A stretch of 64,000 nt of DNA from Emticicia aquatica (GCF_923079645.1 NZ_CAKLPY010000001.1:1322001-1386000); one strand, 5' to 3'. Shown: positions 19,030-28,489, counted from the stretch's first letter. Made by a program: numbers and translations. Notes: a model not told the origin generated them from the letters alone.

Positions 19030-19455
19030 TTAATCAGCTTTCGTAAATTTTGAAGTACGGCCAATAATTGAAATACCGATAAAACCTCTCACATCTAATT
19101 GTGTCGGACTTACTAATGTCATTTTGCAAGAATATGTTTTTCCATTTTTAGGGTCATAAACTTCTCCATCTTCCCAAATTCCTTTTCCTGTATTTTTGAA
19201 ATTTTTCAAGTTAATTAATCCTAAAATTTGTCTTGATTTCTGTTTATCGTCTGGATTTTCTTTGTCTAATTTTGGTTTACCATTTTCAAGTGGGTCTTTA
19301 AGCCATACTATTTTTCCAAAAATCTTTTCTCCTTGTTTGAAAAATTGAATTTTGCCAGTTTTCTCCTCATTGAACCAAGTTCCTTGTGTAATATCTTGAG
19401 CGATTGCAAAAGTAGAAATGAGTAAAAAAGTAGAAATTGAGACTATTTTTTTCAT
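19030..19455 (-). CDS. DUF2147 family exported protein
   Basis: A 141-residue exported protein with signal peptide MKKIVSISTFLLISTFAIAQ. The mature part has the DUF2147 pattern: GTWFNEEKTGKIQFF, then IFGKIVWLKDP, GKGIWEDGEVYDPKNGKTYSCKM, and RGFIGISIIGRTSKF at the end. The family forms a small beta-barrel of unknown function, often metabolite-linked. It is last in a run trpS - PAP2 - DUF2147 on the minus strand, with a 13-base gap to the PAP2 gene. Confidence 0.88.
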   Translation of the reverse strand: MKKIVSISTFLLISTFAIAQDITQGTWFNEEKTGKIQFFKQGEKIFGKIVWLKDPLENGKPKLDKENPDDKQKSRQILGLINLKNFKNTGKGIWEDGEVYDPKNGKTYSCKMTLVSPTQLDVRGFIGISIIGRTSKFTKAD

Positions 19456-19468
19456 AAATTAATGTTGA

Positions 19469-20056
19469 TTAAGAATTTGTTGAATAAAATTTAACATTTA
19501 TATAATTGAGAAGTGGAAATAAAATCAATGGAATAAAAGCACCCACAAGCCCTCCTACCAATAAATCTGTTGGAAAATGAACACCTACATAAATACGACT
19601 ATATGAAACGAATATTGCCCAAAAAAACAAAAATAGGCATAGAATCCGCCTTTTTGAATGATATTTATTTAATAAAATATACATTGAAGAAACCAAAGCA
19701 AAACAATTGGCTGCATGACTAGAGGCAAATCCATATTGCCCACCACAATCACCAACTACGTGAACTAAATTTTGAATTAATGGGTCATGGCACGGTCGAA
19801 ACCTTTGAAAATATGGTTTCATAAATCCCGATGTAATTCGGTCAGCTAATCCAACCGAAATGATTACAAACAATAAATTTCGCCAAGTATTGGTTTTTAG
19901 TTCCGTAAAAATAAAGTAAATGATGTACAAGTAAAGCGGAATCCATGTAAATCGGTAAGTAACCCAAAACATTACAACATCCCAAATGTTGGTATGAAAA
20001 CTATTTAGCCACAAAAACCACTCGTATTCGGCAAATTTTATTGTTTGAATCATCAT
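19469..20056 (-). CDS. PAP2-family membrane phosphatase
   Basis: A 195-residue integral membrane protein. The three phosphatase motifs of the PAP2 superfamily are present: KPYFQRFRP (KxxxxxxRP), FASSHAANCF (SxxH region, with SSH in place of PSGH) and SRIYVGVHFPTD (SRxxxxxHxxxD). Hydrophobic segments separate them. Members recycle undecaprenyl diphosphate or dephosphorylate lipids; the exact substrate cannot be told. The start lies six bases after the trpS stop, so it is probably co-transcribed with trpS. Confidence 0.88.
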   Translation of the reverse strand: MMIQTIKFAEYEWFLWLNSFHTNIWDVVMFWVTYRFTWIPLYLYIIYFIFTELKTNTWRNLLFVIISVGLADRITSGFMKPYFQRFRPCHDPLIQNLVHVVGDCGGQYGFASSHAANCFALVSSMYILLNKYHSKRRILCLFLFFWAIFVSYSRIYVGVHFPTDLLVGGLVGAFIPLILFPLLNYINVKFYSTNS

Positions 20057-20062
20057 TTGAGT

Positions 20063-21037
20063 TTATAAATAACCTAATACACCCCTTACATCATTGATAG
20101 TTTTTTCGGCAATTTCTTTGGCTTTTTCTTCACCCGCTTTCAATTTTTCTTCCAGAGCTTCAGTGTTTTGCATGTAATAATTAAAAATTTCTCTTTCTTT
20201 TTCAAATTTTCGCCATATTAGTTCAAAAAGAGCTTGTTTTGCGTGCCCATATCCATAACCGCCATTTAGATAATTCGTACGCATTTCTTCAATTTCATTT
20301 GGGTCGGCAAGCAATGTAAATAACTTAAATGTGATATCAGTATCAGGATTTTTTGATGCTTCTAAAGGAGTACTATCTGAAATTATTGACTTAATTGCTT
20401 TCAAAAGTGGTTTTTCTGGCAAAAATACATCGATGAAATTGTTGTACGATTTGCTCATTTTTGTACCATCAGTTCCAGGAATCACCATAACATTTTCATC
20501 AATTAATGCTTCAGGCAAAATCAGCACTTCCCCATAGGTACGGTTGAAGGCTGCAGCAATATCTTTCGACATCTCAAGGTGTTGGCGTTGGTCCTTACCA
20601 ACAGGCACAAAATTAGCTCCATAAAGAACAATATCTGCCGCTTGTAAGACTGGATAAGTAAAAAGTCCAGCATTAATATCAGATAATCTATCAGATTTAT
20701 CTTTAAATGAATGGGCATTAGCCAACATTGGAAACGGTGTTTGGCAATTCAAATACCACATCAATTCAGTATGATAACCAGCCAAACGAGACTGACGATA
20801 AAAAAAGTTTTTTTCAGCATCAAAACCACAAGCCAACCATGCTGCAGCTACAGCTCGAGTATTTTCTTGCATGATTTTTGCATCCTTAATTGTTGTCATC
20901 GAATGCAAATCCGCAATGAATAGAAATGATTGATTATCAGGATTTTGAGACAGTTTGATTGCAGGCAAAATTGCACCTAAAATATTTCCGAGATGAGGTC
21001 GACCGCTTGCTTGTATGCCTGTTAATATTCTTGCCAT
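20063..21037 (-). CDS. trpS: Tryptophanyl-tRNA synthetase
   Basis: A 324-residue class I synthetase charging tRNA-Trp. It starts MARILTGIQASGRPHLGN, where HLGN (15-18) is the HIGH signature, and has KMSKS at 193-197 in GTDGTKMSKSYNN. The length is normal. It heads the trpS - PAP2 - DUF2147 run and is divergent from the DUF2461 gene across 57 bases. Confidence 0.98.
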   Translation of the reverse strand: MARILTGIQASGRPHLGNILGAILPAIKLSQNPDNQSFLFIADLHSMTTIKDAKIMQENTRAVAAAWLACGFDAEKNFFYRQSRLAGYHTELMWYLNCQTPFPMLANAHSFKDKSDRLSDINAGLFTYPVLQAADIVLYGANFVPVGKDQRQHLEMSKDIAAAFNRTYGEVLILPEALIDENVMVIPGTDGTKMSKSYNNFIDVFLPEKPLLKAIKSIISDSTPLEASKNPDTDITFKLFTLLADPNEIEEMRTNYLNGGYGYGHAKQALFELIWRKFEKEREIFNYYMQNTEALEEKLKAGEEKAKEIAEKTINDVRGVLGYL

Positions 21038-21073
21038 ATATCTATAAGTAATAAAAAATATTGTAATTTACCA

Positions 21074-21081
21074 CAAAAATA
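21074..21081 (-). promoter_or_regulatory. Candidate -7 box for trpS
   Basis: On the minus strand this reads TATTTTTG, a perfect -7 element 37 bases before the trpS ATG. No -33 element at good spacing was found. Confidence 0.35.
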
Positions 21082-21094
21082 GACATTTTTACCA

Positions 21095-21763
21095 ATGCTG
21101 ACCCATCATACGCTTCAATTTTTAACATACCTTCAAGAAAATAATAATCGAGAATGGTTTCAGTCCAATAAAAAAGATTACGAAAAGCTAAAGGAAGAAT
21201 TTGAAGCTTTATGTCAAGATATTTTATCTGGTTTAACATTATTTCAAGAAGATTTGATTAATACGAAAGTAAAGGATTGTATTTTCAGGATTAATCGAGA
21301 CGTTAGATTCTCAAAAGATAAATCTCCTTATAAAAATTATATATCTGCAGCATTTGGTCCAGGTGGCAGACATTCAAACAAAATTGATTTTTATATTCAA
21401 ATTCAACCCGATGCAACTATTCTTGGTGGTGGAATGTGGGCCCCAACCCCTACTCAACTAGCTAGTTTCCGCCAAGAAATCGACTATAATCCTGCGATGT
21501 TGAAAGGCATAATTGAAGATGAAAGTTTTAATAAATATTTTAATGAAATTCATGGTGAAAAAGTAAAAAAAATGCCAAAAGGTTATCCGATTGACCATCC
21601 AGATATTGAATTATTGAAATATAAACAATTATTTTTTGTTCATCGCTACAAAAATGATGAGGTTTTTAATCCCACTTTTGCTAACGAAATTGTAACAGGT
21701 TGCAAAATCTTAAAACCGTACCTTGACTATGTAAACCATTTATTTTTTGAAGAGAACAACTAA
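21095..21763 (+). CDS. DUF2461 family protein
   Basis: A 222-residue cytoplasmic protein. The N-terminus TLQFLTYLQENNNREWFQSNKKDYEKLKEEF and the block KDCIFRINRDVRFSKDKSPYKNYISAAFGPGGRHS are typical of DUF2461 (TIGR02453), a widespread family without a known activity. The conserved basic residues in RINRDVRFSKDKSPYK suggest phosphate or nucleic-acid binding, but this is inference. It is followed after 42 bases by the DUF1800 gene on the same strand. Confidence 0.88.
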   Translation: MLTHHTLQFLTYLQENNNREWFQSNKKDYEKLKEEFEALCQDILSGLTLFQEDLINTKVKDCIFRINRDVRFSKDKSPYKNYISAAFGPGGRHSNKIDFYIQIQPDATILGGGMWAPTPTQLASFRQEIDYNPAMLKGIIEDESFNKYFNEIHGEKVKKMPKGYPIDHPDIELLKYKQLFFVHRYKNDEVFNPTFANEIVTGCKILKPYLDYVNHLFFEENN

Positions 21764-21805
21764 ACTATTGGCTACCAATGTAGTCCAAATCAAAATAACT
21801 ATTTT

Positions 21806-23419
21806 ATGAGTAACCCTTATTCTCAATCAAGTACACGAGCAGAAATCAATACCTATAATGGTGAATGGACTAAGGTACAGATCTGTCATTTATTAAAGCG
21901 AACCATGTTTGGAGCGACAGTTGAAGATATTGCTTATTTTAAAGAAAAGACCCTTGACCAAACTGTTGATGAATTGCTTCAAAATCAAGATTTGCCTTTA
22001 CCCCCACTCAATTATTATGAAACGGCCGATTATAAAGATCCACAAGGAATCAAATTTGGAGAAACTTGGGTAAATGCCGCTTTTGGTGATGGAACAGTCA
22101 ATTTCAAAAGAAATTCGGCTTACAAATATTGGTGGATAATGCAAATGCGAACTCAAAAGAGAAGCATTCGTGAAAAAATGATTTTGTTTTGGCATAATCA
22201 TTTTGCTACGGAAGTAGATGTAATTAATGATGCTCGTTATGCATATTTGTATAATCTAGTTTTGAGAAAAAACGCTCTAGGAAACTTTAAGGACTTCGTA
22301 AAAGAAATCACGCTTGACCCTGCGATGCTCAAATATCTTAATGGTCGATACAATACCAAAGATGCCCCCGATGAAAATTATGCCAGAGAATTACAAGAAC
22401 TTTTTACTATCGGGAAGGGTTTTGATGCGAAATTTACAGAAGATGATGTGAAGGCTGCCGCCAAGATTTTGACAGGTTTTAGAATTAATTCTGATACAAA
22501 AACTTATTCGTTTAGTGCATCAAAACATGATACAACTGATAAAAAATTCTCTGCTTTTTATAACAATACCGTTGTCAAAGGTATTTCTGGCGAAAATGGT
22601 GAAAAGGAATTGGACGAATTGTTAGCCATGATATTTAAGGTTGATGAAGTTAGTAAGTTTATTTGCAGAAAACTGTATCAATTTTTTGTTTATTATGATA
22701 TTACTACAACTGTCGAGAAAAATGTAATCGAACCCTTAGCAAAAGTTTTTAGAGAAAATAATTACGAAATAAAACCAGTCATTGCTACGCTTCTTAAAAG
22801 TCAACACTTTTTTGAACCAAACTTTTATGGTGCAATAATCAAAAGCCCTCTCGACTTAGTGATTGGAACTTTAAGAGAATTTAATGTAGAATTTCCTTCG
22901 ACAAAAACAAATCTTTATGAATATTATAGCTTGCACGGAGATATGATGCGACAAGCAGAAGGAATGCAACAAGCAATTGGTGAGCCACCAAATGTGGCTG
23001 GTTGGCCTGCTTACTATCAAGCCCCAAATTTTCATGAAATTTGGATTAATTCGGATACTTATATTAAAAGAAACCAATTTACAAATACGATTATAAAAAA
23101 TGGATTTCCTAAAAATGGCCTACGAATGCAGGTTGATGTAATAGCTTTTGCTAAAAAATTAGAAAATCCAAGTGACCCAAATAAGCTAGTTTCGCAGTCT
23201 ATTGAAATTTTATTTAAAACTGCAGTTTCATCTGATTTAATAAAACAATTAGTGAAGGATATTTTATTGAGTGGCCAATCAAGTGATTACTATTGGACTG
23301 AATTATGGGACAAAATGATTCAAAGTCCAACCGATAAAACAACACTACAAATGGTAACAAATAGATTACGAGATTTATATAAATACCTTTTAGGGATGCC
23401 CGAATACCAATTAAGTTAG
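21806..23419 (+). CDS. DUF1800 family protein
   Basis: A 537-residue protein with the DUF1800 hallmarks: HLLKRTMFGATVEDI near the N-terminus, KMILFWHNHFATEV, DPAMLKYLNGRYN, NYARELQELFTIG, and GEPPNVAGWP. No clear signal peptide is visible at the N-terminus (MSNPYSQSSTRAEIN). The family is nearly always paired with DUF1501, as here (45-base gap), and is common in Bacteroidota and Planctomycetes. Its function is unknown; a role in cell-surface or exported complexes with its DUF1501 partner is usually assumed. Confidence 0.92.
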   Translation: MSNPYSQSSTRAEINTYNGEWTKVQICHLLKRTMFGATVEDIAYFKEKTLDQTVDELLQNQDLPLPPLNYYETADYKDPQGIKFGETWVNAAFGDGTVNFKRNSAYKYWWIMQMRTQKRSIREKMILFWHNHFATEVDVINDARYAYLYNLVLRKNALGNFKDFVKEITLDPAMLKYLNGRYNTKDAPDENYARELQELFTIGKGFDAKFTEDDVKAAAKILTGFRINSDTKTYSFSASKHDTTDKKFSAFYNNTVVKGISGENGEKELDELLAMIFKVDEVSKFICRKLYQFFVYYDITTTVEKNVIEPLAKVFRENNYEIKPVIATLLKSQHFFEPNFYGAIIKSPLDLVIGTLREFNVEFPSTKTNLYEYYSLHGDMMRQAEGMQQAIGEPPNVAGWPAYYQAPNFHEIWINSDTYIKRNQFTNTIIKNGFPKNGLRMQVDVIAFAKKLENPSDPNKLVSQSIEILFKTAVSSDLIKQLVKDILLSGQSSDYYWTELWDKMIQSPTDKTTLQMVTNRLRDLYKYLLGMPEYQLS

Positions 23420-23464
23420 AAAACAAATTTTCCTAATTTCAATTCATCAATATCACAAAGTTCA

Positions 23465-25015
23465 ATGAAACGGAGAGAATTTATACAGAATACATTTACT
23501 GGCTTATTAATGCCAGCCTTAATAAACGGGCAAACATTTAGTGTTTTTAACCAAGTAGATACAAGTAGCATTGCAGATGACCATGTTTTGGTTGTCATTC
23601 AACTTTCTGGTGGAAATGATGGTTTAAATACAGTTATTCCAATCGACAAATATGGTTTATACAAAAATGCAAGAACAAATATTGCCATTCCTGAAAACAA
23701 ACTATTAACAATTCCGCAAAGTAATGTTATTGGCTTGAATCCGAATATGACGGCACTGCAAAAAATGTTTAAGGAAGGAAAAGCATCAATAATACAAGGT
23801 GTAGGTTACCCAAATCCAAATTTTTCACATTTTCGAGCTACAGATATTTGGAATAGTGCCTCTGATGCCAATCAAATCGTCAATAATGGCTGGATAGGAA
23901 GATATTTAGCCATTGAAAATCCAAATTTTCCTACTGGTTATCCAAACGCAAAATTCCCAGACCCTTTAGCCATGCAAATCGGCTCATTGGTTAGTACTGC
24001 TATGCAAGGGCCAATACAAACAATGGGAATGTCGATTTCAAATACCTCAACTTTTTATAACCTTGTAGCCAACAAAGTAGAAACGACACCCGATACATTG
24101 GCTGGAAAAGAATTAAGATATTTGCGACAAGTTGCAAGTCAGACCAATTTATATGCCAATGTTATTAAAAATGCTGCGGCGAAAGTTAGCAAACAATCTG
24201 CCTACCCAGACACAAATTTGGCGGCAAAACTCAAAATTGTAGCTCAATTGATTGGTGGAGGTCTGAAAACAAAAATTTATTTCGTAAACATGACTGGCTT
24301 TGATACACATAGTGAACAAGTGAATCAAAGCGATACGACCACCGGGGTTCATGCAGAACTATTAAAAGTTCTTTCTGAAGCAATTAGTGCATTTTCAACT
24401 GATTTAACAAATCTTGGTGTTTCCAAGAGAGTTTTGGGAGTAACTTATTCAGAATTTGGTCGTCGAATAAAATCAAATGCTAGTGGAGGAACTGACCACG
24501 GTGCTGCTGCTCCAATGTTTATGTTTGGCGATTTAGTTAATTCAGATGTTTTAGGTAATACTCCAGACATTTCCACCAGTCCAACTGGTAACGACAATGT
24601 TAATATGCAATATGATTTTCGTTCAGTTTATGCATCCATTTTGGCAAACTGGTTCTGTCTTGATAGTTCATATCTTGATGATGTACTTTTGAAAAACTTT
24701 CAGCCTTTACCATTAATAAGCGGGCAAGCTTGTGGAAATATTACCGCTTCTGAGCCATTTTTGAATGAAGAACTCATTAATATTTCGCCAAATCCGTTTA
24801 TTGATAGCACAAAAATTACTTTTATTAGCAAGGGGGGGCATACAATGATTCAGATTTTTGATAATATCGGCAGAATAATAAGTACACCAGTTGATTCAAA
24901 ACTTAATGCAGGAAAGCATGAAATAACTATTGATACCAAAAATTTCATTGCTGGAATGTACTTTGCACGCTTACAAAATGGCTCTATTCAGCAGGTGAAA
25001 CGAATGGCAAAATAA
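23465..25015 (+). CDS. DUF1501 family exported protein with T9SS sorting tail
   Basis: A 516-residue protein of the sulfatase-like DUF1501 family. It starts MKRREFIQ, a twin-arginine-type signal followed by a short hydrophobic stretch. Family blocks are VVIQLSGGNDGLNTVIP, NFSHFRATDIW, MTGFDTHSEQ and TYSEFGRR, followed by GTDHGAAAPMF. The last 79 residues (24776-25015) form a canonical T9SS type A tail: NISPNPFIDSTKITF, IFDNIGRII, LNAGKHEITIDTKNFIAGMYFARL. It is therefore predicted to cross the outer membrane and be surface-attached. It is co-transcribed with the DUF1800 gene. Confidence 0.93.
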   Translation: MKRREFIQNTFTGLLMPALINGQTFSVFNQVDTSSIADDHVLVVIQLSGGNDGLNTVIPIDKYGLYKNARTNIAIPENKLLTIPQSNVIGLNPNMTALQKMFKEGKASIIQGVGYPNPNFSHFRATDIWNSASDANQIVNNGWIGRYLAIENPNFPTGYPNAKFPDPLAMQIGSLVSTAMQGPIQTMGMSISNTSTFYNLVANKVETTPDTLAGKELRYLRQVASQTNLYANVIKNAAAKVSKQSAYPDTNLAAKLKIVAQLIGGGLKTKIYFVNMTGFDTHSEQVNQSDTTTGVHAELLKVLSEAISAFSTDLTNLGVSKRVLGVTYSEFGRRIKSNASGGTDHGAAAPMFMFGDLVNSDVLGNTPDISTSPTGNDNVNMQYDFRSVYASILANWFCLDSSYLDDVLLKNFQPLPLISGQACGNITASEPFLNEELINISPNPFIDSTKITFISKGGHTMIQIFDNIGRIISTPVDSKLNAGKHEITIDTKNFIAGMYFARLQNGSIQQVKRMAK

Positions 25016-25035
25016 TACAAGCACTAACAAGAGAT

Positions 25036-26208
25036 TTAATCAATACAACTTAATATTACTTGGCAAGCTTCTTTGATTTCATTTTCAGTGATAATCAATG
25101 GAGGTGCAATTCGCATTGAATTATCGCAATACAAAAACCAATCAGTAATCACGCCTTTTTCAATAGCCTTATCAATGATTTTCTTTAAAATATCAAAACT
25201 TTCAAATTCGACTGCTAGCATTAAACCCTTACCTCTAACTTCTTTTATTTTCGGATGAATCAATAAATCTTTGAATAACTGAGATTTTTGTTCAATTCCT
25301 GCTAACATATTTTCGTCAAAAATAGCATTTAGAGTGGCTAGAGATGCTGCACAACTAACAGGATGACCGCCAAAGGTGGTAATATGTCCTAAAATTGGAT
25401 TATCTTTCAAAACAGACATAATTTTATGTGAAGAAATAAATGCTCCAATTGGCATCCCTCCCCCCATTCCTTTGGCACAAAGTAAAATATCAGGATACAC
25501 ACCAAAATGCTCATAAGCCCAAAATTTACCTGTTCTTCCAAAACCTGATTGTATTTCATCAAAAACCAATAAAGCTCCCTCCTCCGTACATTTTTTTCTT
25601 AATGCTATTAAATATGCTTCCTCCGCAACTCTAATACCTGATTCGCCACCTACTGGCTCAAAGAAAACTGCCGCCGTTTTTTTAGTGATTTTTTCTAAAT
25701 CCATGAAATCATTTCTTTCAATCTTTTGAATCGAAGGTAATAATGGGCGAAAATTTCGTTTAAAATGCTCATCTCCTAATGACAAAGCACCTTGAGTAGA
25801 ACCATGATATGATTTATTAAAAGCTATAATTTCAGTACGATTTGTAAATCTTTTTGCTATTTTCATTGCCCCTTCTACAGCTTCTGTTCCGGAATTTGTA
25901 AAATATACATTATCAAGATTTGTCTTAACTAATGTTTTTACCAGTGCTTCTGCCAGTTTTACTTGTGGAGACTGAATATATTCCCCATAAACCATTAGGT
26001 GCATGTATTTATCAACTTGATTCTTGATTGCTTCCACTACTTTTGGATGACGGTGGCCAACATTACTTACAGCAATTCCAGAAATCAAGTCCATCATTTT
26101 TATCCCATTTCCATAAAGATAAATTCCTTCGGCCTTTTCGATTTCTAATGCAAGTGGAAAATCTGAAGTTTGAGCAACATTTTGGAGAAAAAGTTGACGA
26201 TTAGTCAT
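25036..26208 (-). CDS. Class III PLP aminotransferase (acetylornithine/ornithine-type)
   Basis: The protein is about 390 residues with the fold-type I class III pattern: LDNVYFTNSGTEAVEGAMKIAKRFT, VFDEIQSGFGRTGKFWAYEH, and the PLP lysine Lys246 in LLCAKGMGGGMPIGAF. I choose the ATG at 26208 (MTNRQLFLQN) over one 12 codons upstream, because the longer version overlaps a predicted promoter. The exact substrate is uncertain: acetylornithine, ornithine or another omega-amino acid. No arginine genes are adjacent. It converges on the DUF1501 gene with a 20-base gap. Confidence 0.88.
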   Translation of the reverse strand: MTNRQLFLQNVAQTSDFPLALEIEKAEGIYLYGNGIKMMDLISGIAVSNVGHRHPKVVEAIKNQVDKYMHLMVYGEYIQSPQVKLAEALVKTLVKTNLDNVYFTNSGTEAVEGAMKIAKRFTNRTEIIAFNKSYHGSTQGALSLGDEHFKRNFRPLLPSIQKIERNDFMDLEKITKKTAAVFFEPVGGESGIRVAEEAYLIALRKKCTEEGALLVFDEIQSGFGRTGKFWAYEHFGVYPDILLCAKGMGGGMPIGAFISSHKIMSVLKDNPILGHITTFGGHPVSCAASLATLNAIFDENMLAGIEQKSQLFKDLLIHPKIKEVRGKGLMLAVEFESFDILKKIIDKAIEKGVITDWFLYCDNSMRIAPPLIITENEIKEACQVILSCID

Positions 26209-26230
26209 ATCTATTTTTTTGATTTTTATG

Positions 26231-26262
26231 CAAATTTGGCACAAAAAAAACTCGCATGCAAA
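26231..26262 (-). promoter_or_regulatory. Candidate promoter of the class III aminotransferase (TTTG-N20-CAAATTTG)
   Basis: On the minus strand TTTG (plus 26259-26262) is followed after 20 bases by CAAATTTG (plus 26231-26238), one mismatch from the -7 consensus. It overlaps a terminator stem. Confidence 0.35.
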
Positions 26263-26275
26263 GCCCGCGAGTTTT
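26243..26275 (-). terminator. Terminator facing the minus strand, downstream of the LytTR gene
   Basis: A perfect nine-base-pair stem (26247-26255 with 26267-26275) has an 11-base loop. Read on the minus strand it ends in eight T residues. It ends transcription arriving from the LytTR regulator 225 bases away; nothing coding is visible between the two. Confidence 0.7.
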
Positions 26276-26500
26276 AAGTACTAACCTATTATTTATGAGT
26301 CGTTAATTACTCCTTACACTAAACTTTTAATGTAATCCTTCAGAATTTTAAATTTCTTTAAATTTGAAACATTTAAATCTACTCTTCAATATCTTTTACA
26401 TTAAAAAATGCTGATTAACATTAAAGTATCCACGAAAATAATATTTTTTTTTTTTGTTTCAAACGACATGAGACAAAACACCGTAATTCTGCGACTATGC

Positions 26501-27220
26501 TTATTTACTACCTATTCTTCGCAATAATTCATCAGAAAACTGCTCACTTACAGGTATTAAATGTGGCCCAATACTAATTTTTAGATTTCGGATAGATTCA
26601 ATTTTATTGAGCGAAACAATGTATGATTTATGCACTCTCATAAAAGGCAACAAAGAAAATTTTTCTTCAATACTTTTCATCGTCATTCTTGTTATGATTG
26701 GTCTTGGCTGCGTATTGGTATAAATTTTAATGTAATCTTTAAGTCCTTCAATGTACAAAATATCAGCATATTTTACTTTTACAAGCGAATATTCGGCATT
26801 TACAAAGAAATGTTCCTCAACATTTATTCTGGGTGTATGAACATTATTTTTCAATTGCAATAATTCATTTGCTTTATTGCAAGCTTTTAAAAATCGTTCA
26901 AATGAAACTGGTTTCAAGAGATAATCTACCACATTCAAATCGAAGCCTTCAAGTGCATATTGGTCATAAGCTGTAATAAAAATGACCATTGGGTTTGAAA
27001 CCATGCTTTTGAGAAACTGTACACCAGTAATCCCAGGCATTTGAATATCCAAAAAAATCAAATCAATATTTCTGTTTTCAGATTTTTCTTTTTGTAATAA
27101 CTCAATTGCTTCAAAGGCATTTCTGCACCTTCCTACCATTTCCAAATAGGGTACTTGAGAAATATTATCTTCAAGTAAATCTAGAGCCAATGGCTCATCG
27201 TCAACTGCAATACAACGCAT
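26501..27220 (-). CDS. LytTR-family response regulator
   Basis: A 239-residue DNA-binding regulator. The receiver domain has acidic residues VDDEP (6-10), phospho-acceptor Asp58 in LIFLDIQMPGITG, and KP in LLKPVSFERF. The LytTR DNA-binding domain follows (KYADILYIEGLKDYIKIYTN, FMRVHKSYIVSLNKIESI). It lies 106 bases downstream of a LytS-type kinase on the same strand and is its likely partner. The target genes are unknown; the adjacent maltose locus is one possibility by position only. Confidence 0.93.
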   Translation of the reverse strand: MRCIAVDDEPLALDLLEDNISQVPYLEMVGRCRNAFEAIELLQKEKSENRNIDLIFLDIQMPGITGVQFLKSMVSNPMVIFITAYDQYALEGFDLNVVDYLLKPVSFERFLKACNKANELLQLKNNVHTPRINVEEHFFVNAEYSLVKVKYADILYIEGLKDYIKIYTNTQPRPIITRMTMKSIEEKFSLLPFMRVHKSYIVSLNKIESIRNLKISIGPHLIPVSEQFSDELLRRIGSK

Positions 27221-27326
27221 TTTAGTAGGAAGCGTAATACGCTTATTATAAGGTTAATAATAGGAATTGATGAACATATCAAATCAATTTGGATATGCTA
27301 AACAATCAGTTGAAAATTTAAACTTT

Positions 27327-28343
27327 CTATTTGAAATTCAATTTTAATTCGATGGTATATAAATTATCATTTTCAGAAACTTTAAGCTCATATTGTTTAG
27401 GATAAAGCAGCTCTAATCTTCTTTTTACATTGTTTAAACCAATGCCAGAAGCCCCATCTTTTGCTTCTTTTTTATCAGAACTATACTTATTAGAAACTTT
27501 AAACAATAATTGATTAACAGTAGTTTCCAATTCAACTGAAATGAATGGATTCTCTATTAGTCCAACACCATGTTTAAACGCATTTTCAACAAATGGAATC
27601 AAAAGCATTGGTTCAATATTTTTATTTTCATAAGTAGTTTTGGTTATAAATTCAATATTTACATAATCCCCAAATCTAATTTTTTGTAAATCAATGTAGT
27701 TTGATAAATATTTGATTTCATTATCAAGCGAAATTTGTTTGTCATCTTTTTCATAAAGCATATACCTCAATAAGTCTGACATTTTAAGCAAAACTGGCTC
27801 AACTAAATTTGATTTTTTCCGATTTAAAGAAACTAAACTGTTCAACAAATTGAACATGAAATGAGGTGAGATTTGTGAACGCAAAAACGAAAGCTCCGAT
27901 TTTAATCTTTCATTTTCATTTTCTCGTTGAATTTCTTGTTGTTTTTGATAATCCGAAAAAAAACAATATGATGCACTTATTCCAAAAACATACAAATATT
28001 GAATAAACGCATTTACATAAAACAAACTTTGATTAATATCATTTCCGACAAAAGTCACTCTTACAAAAAAACGTCCAAAAAGCAATATTACAATCACGGC
28101 AACTAAGGTCAAGAAATACCTAATCGGTTGACGCTTATAAATTTTAGGAAATAATATTTGGGAGTTTAGGTAAAATAAAAAAATAGAAGAAATTGAAACG
28201 TATGCCCAATATGTTGGATTTGTATAAGGATTTACTTGAGTTCTGGCAGAATCACGTTGAAAAGCATTAATTAATGGTAATGTCGTATATCCAAGCCACA
28301 TAATGATGTGCAAGAATATATATAAATATCTATTTTTAAACAT
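27327..28343 (-). CDS. LytS/YehU-family sensor histidine kinase
   Basis: A 338-residue membrane kinase with about four transmembrane segments in the first 130 residues (YLYIFLHIIMWLGY, YVSISSIFLFYL, FLTLVAVIVILLF, QYLYVFGISASYCF). A coiled-coil linker follows, then the His_kinase domain with His161 in LRSQISPHFMFNLLNSL. The ATPase part has PMLLIPFVENAFKHG and GIGLNNVKRRLELLYP. It is paired with the LytTR regulator downstream. Confidence 0.93.
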   Translation of the reverse strand: MFKNRYLYIFLHIIMWLGYTTLPLINAFQRDSARTQVNPYTNPTYWAYVSISSIFLFYLNSQILFPKIYKRQPIRYFLTLVAVIVILLFGRFFVRVTFVGNDINQSLFYVNAFIQYLYVFGISASYCFFSDYQKQQEIQRENENERLKSELSFLRSQISPHFMFNLLNSLVSLNRKKSNLVEPVLLKMSDLLRYMLYEKDDKQISLDNEIKYLSNYIDLQKIRFGDYVNIEFITKTTYENKNIEPMLLIPFVENAFKHGVGLIENPFISVELETTVNQLLFKVSNKYSSDKKEAKDGASGIGLNNVKRRLELLYPKQYELKVSENDNLYTIELKLNFK

Positions 28344-28446
28344 AGGTTTAGGTTATCTTTCACAATGTTAAAAATTTACAAGTAAAGTATAAGTTTTATA
28401 AGATACACTAGTATTTTACATAGACAAAAATACTTTTTAAAGCGAC

Positions 28447-28476
28447 AAAAGCCTTCATTCGATTATGAAGGCTTTT
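28447..28476. terminator. Terminator after the MFS transporter gene
   Basis: A perfect 12-base-pair stem (28447-28458 with 28465-28476) with a six-base loop. Only four T residues follow on the minus strand. It separates the maltose transporter gene from the LytS/LytTR operon. Confidence 0.6.
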
Positions 28477-28489
28477 GATAAATGCTTTA

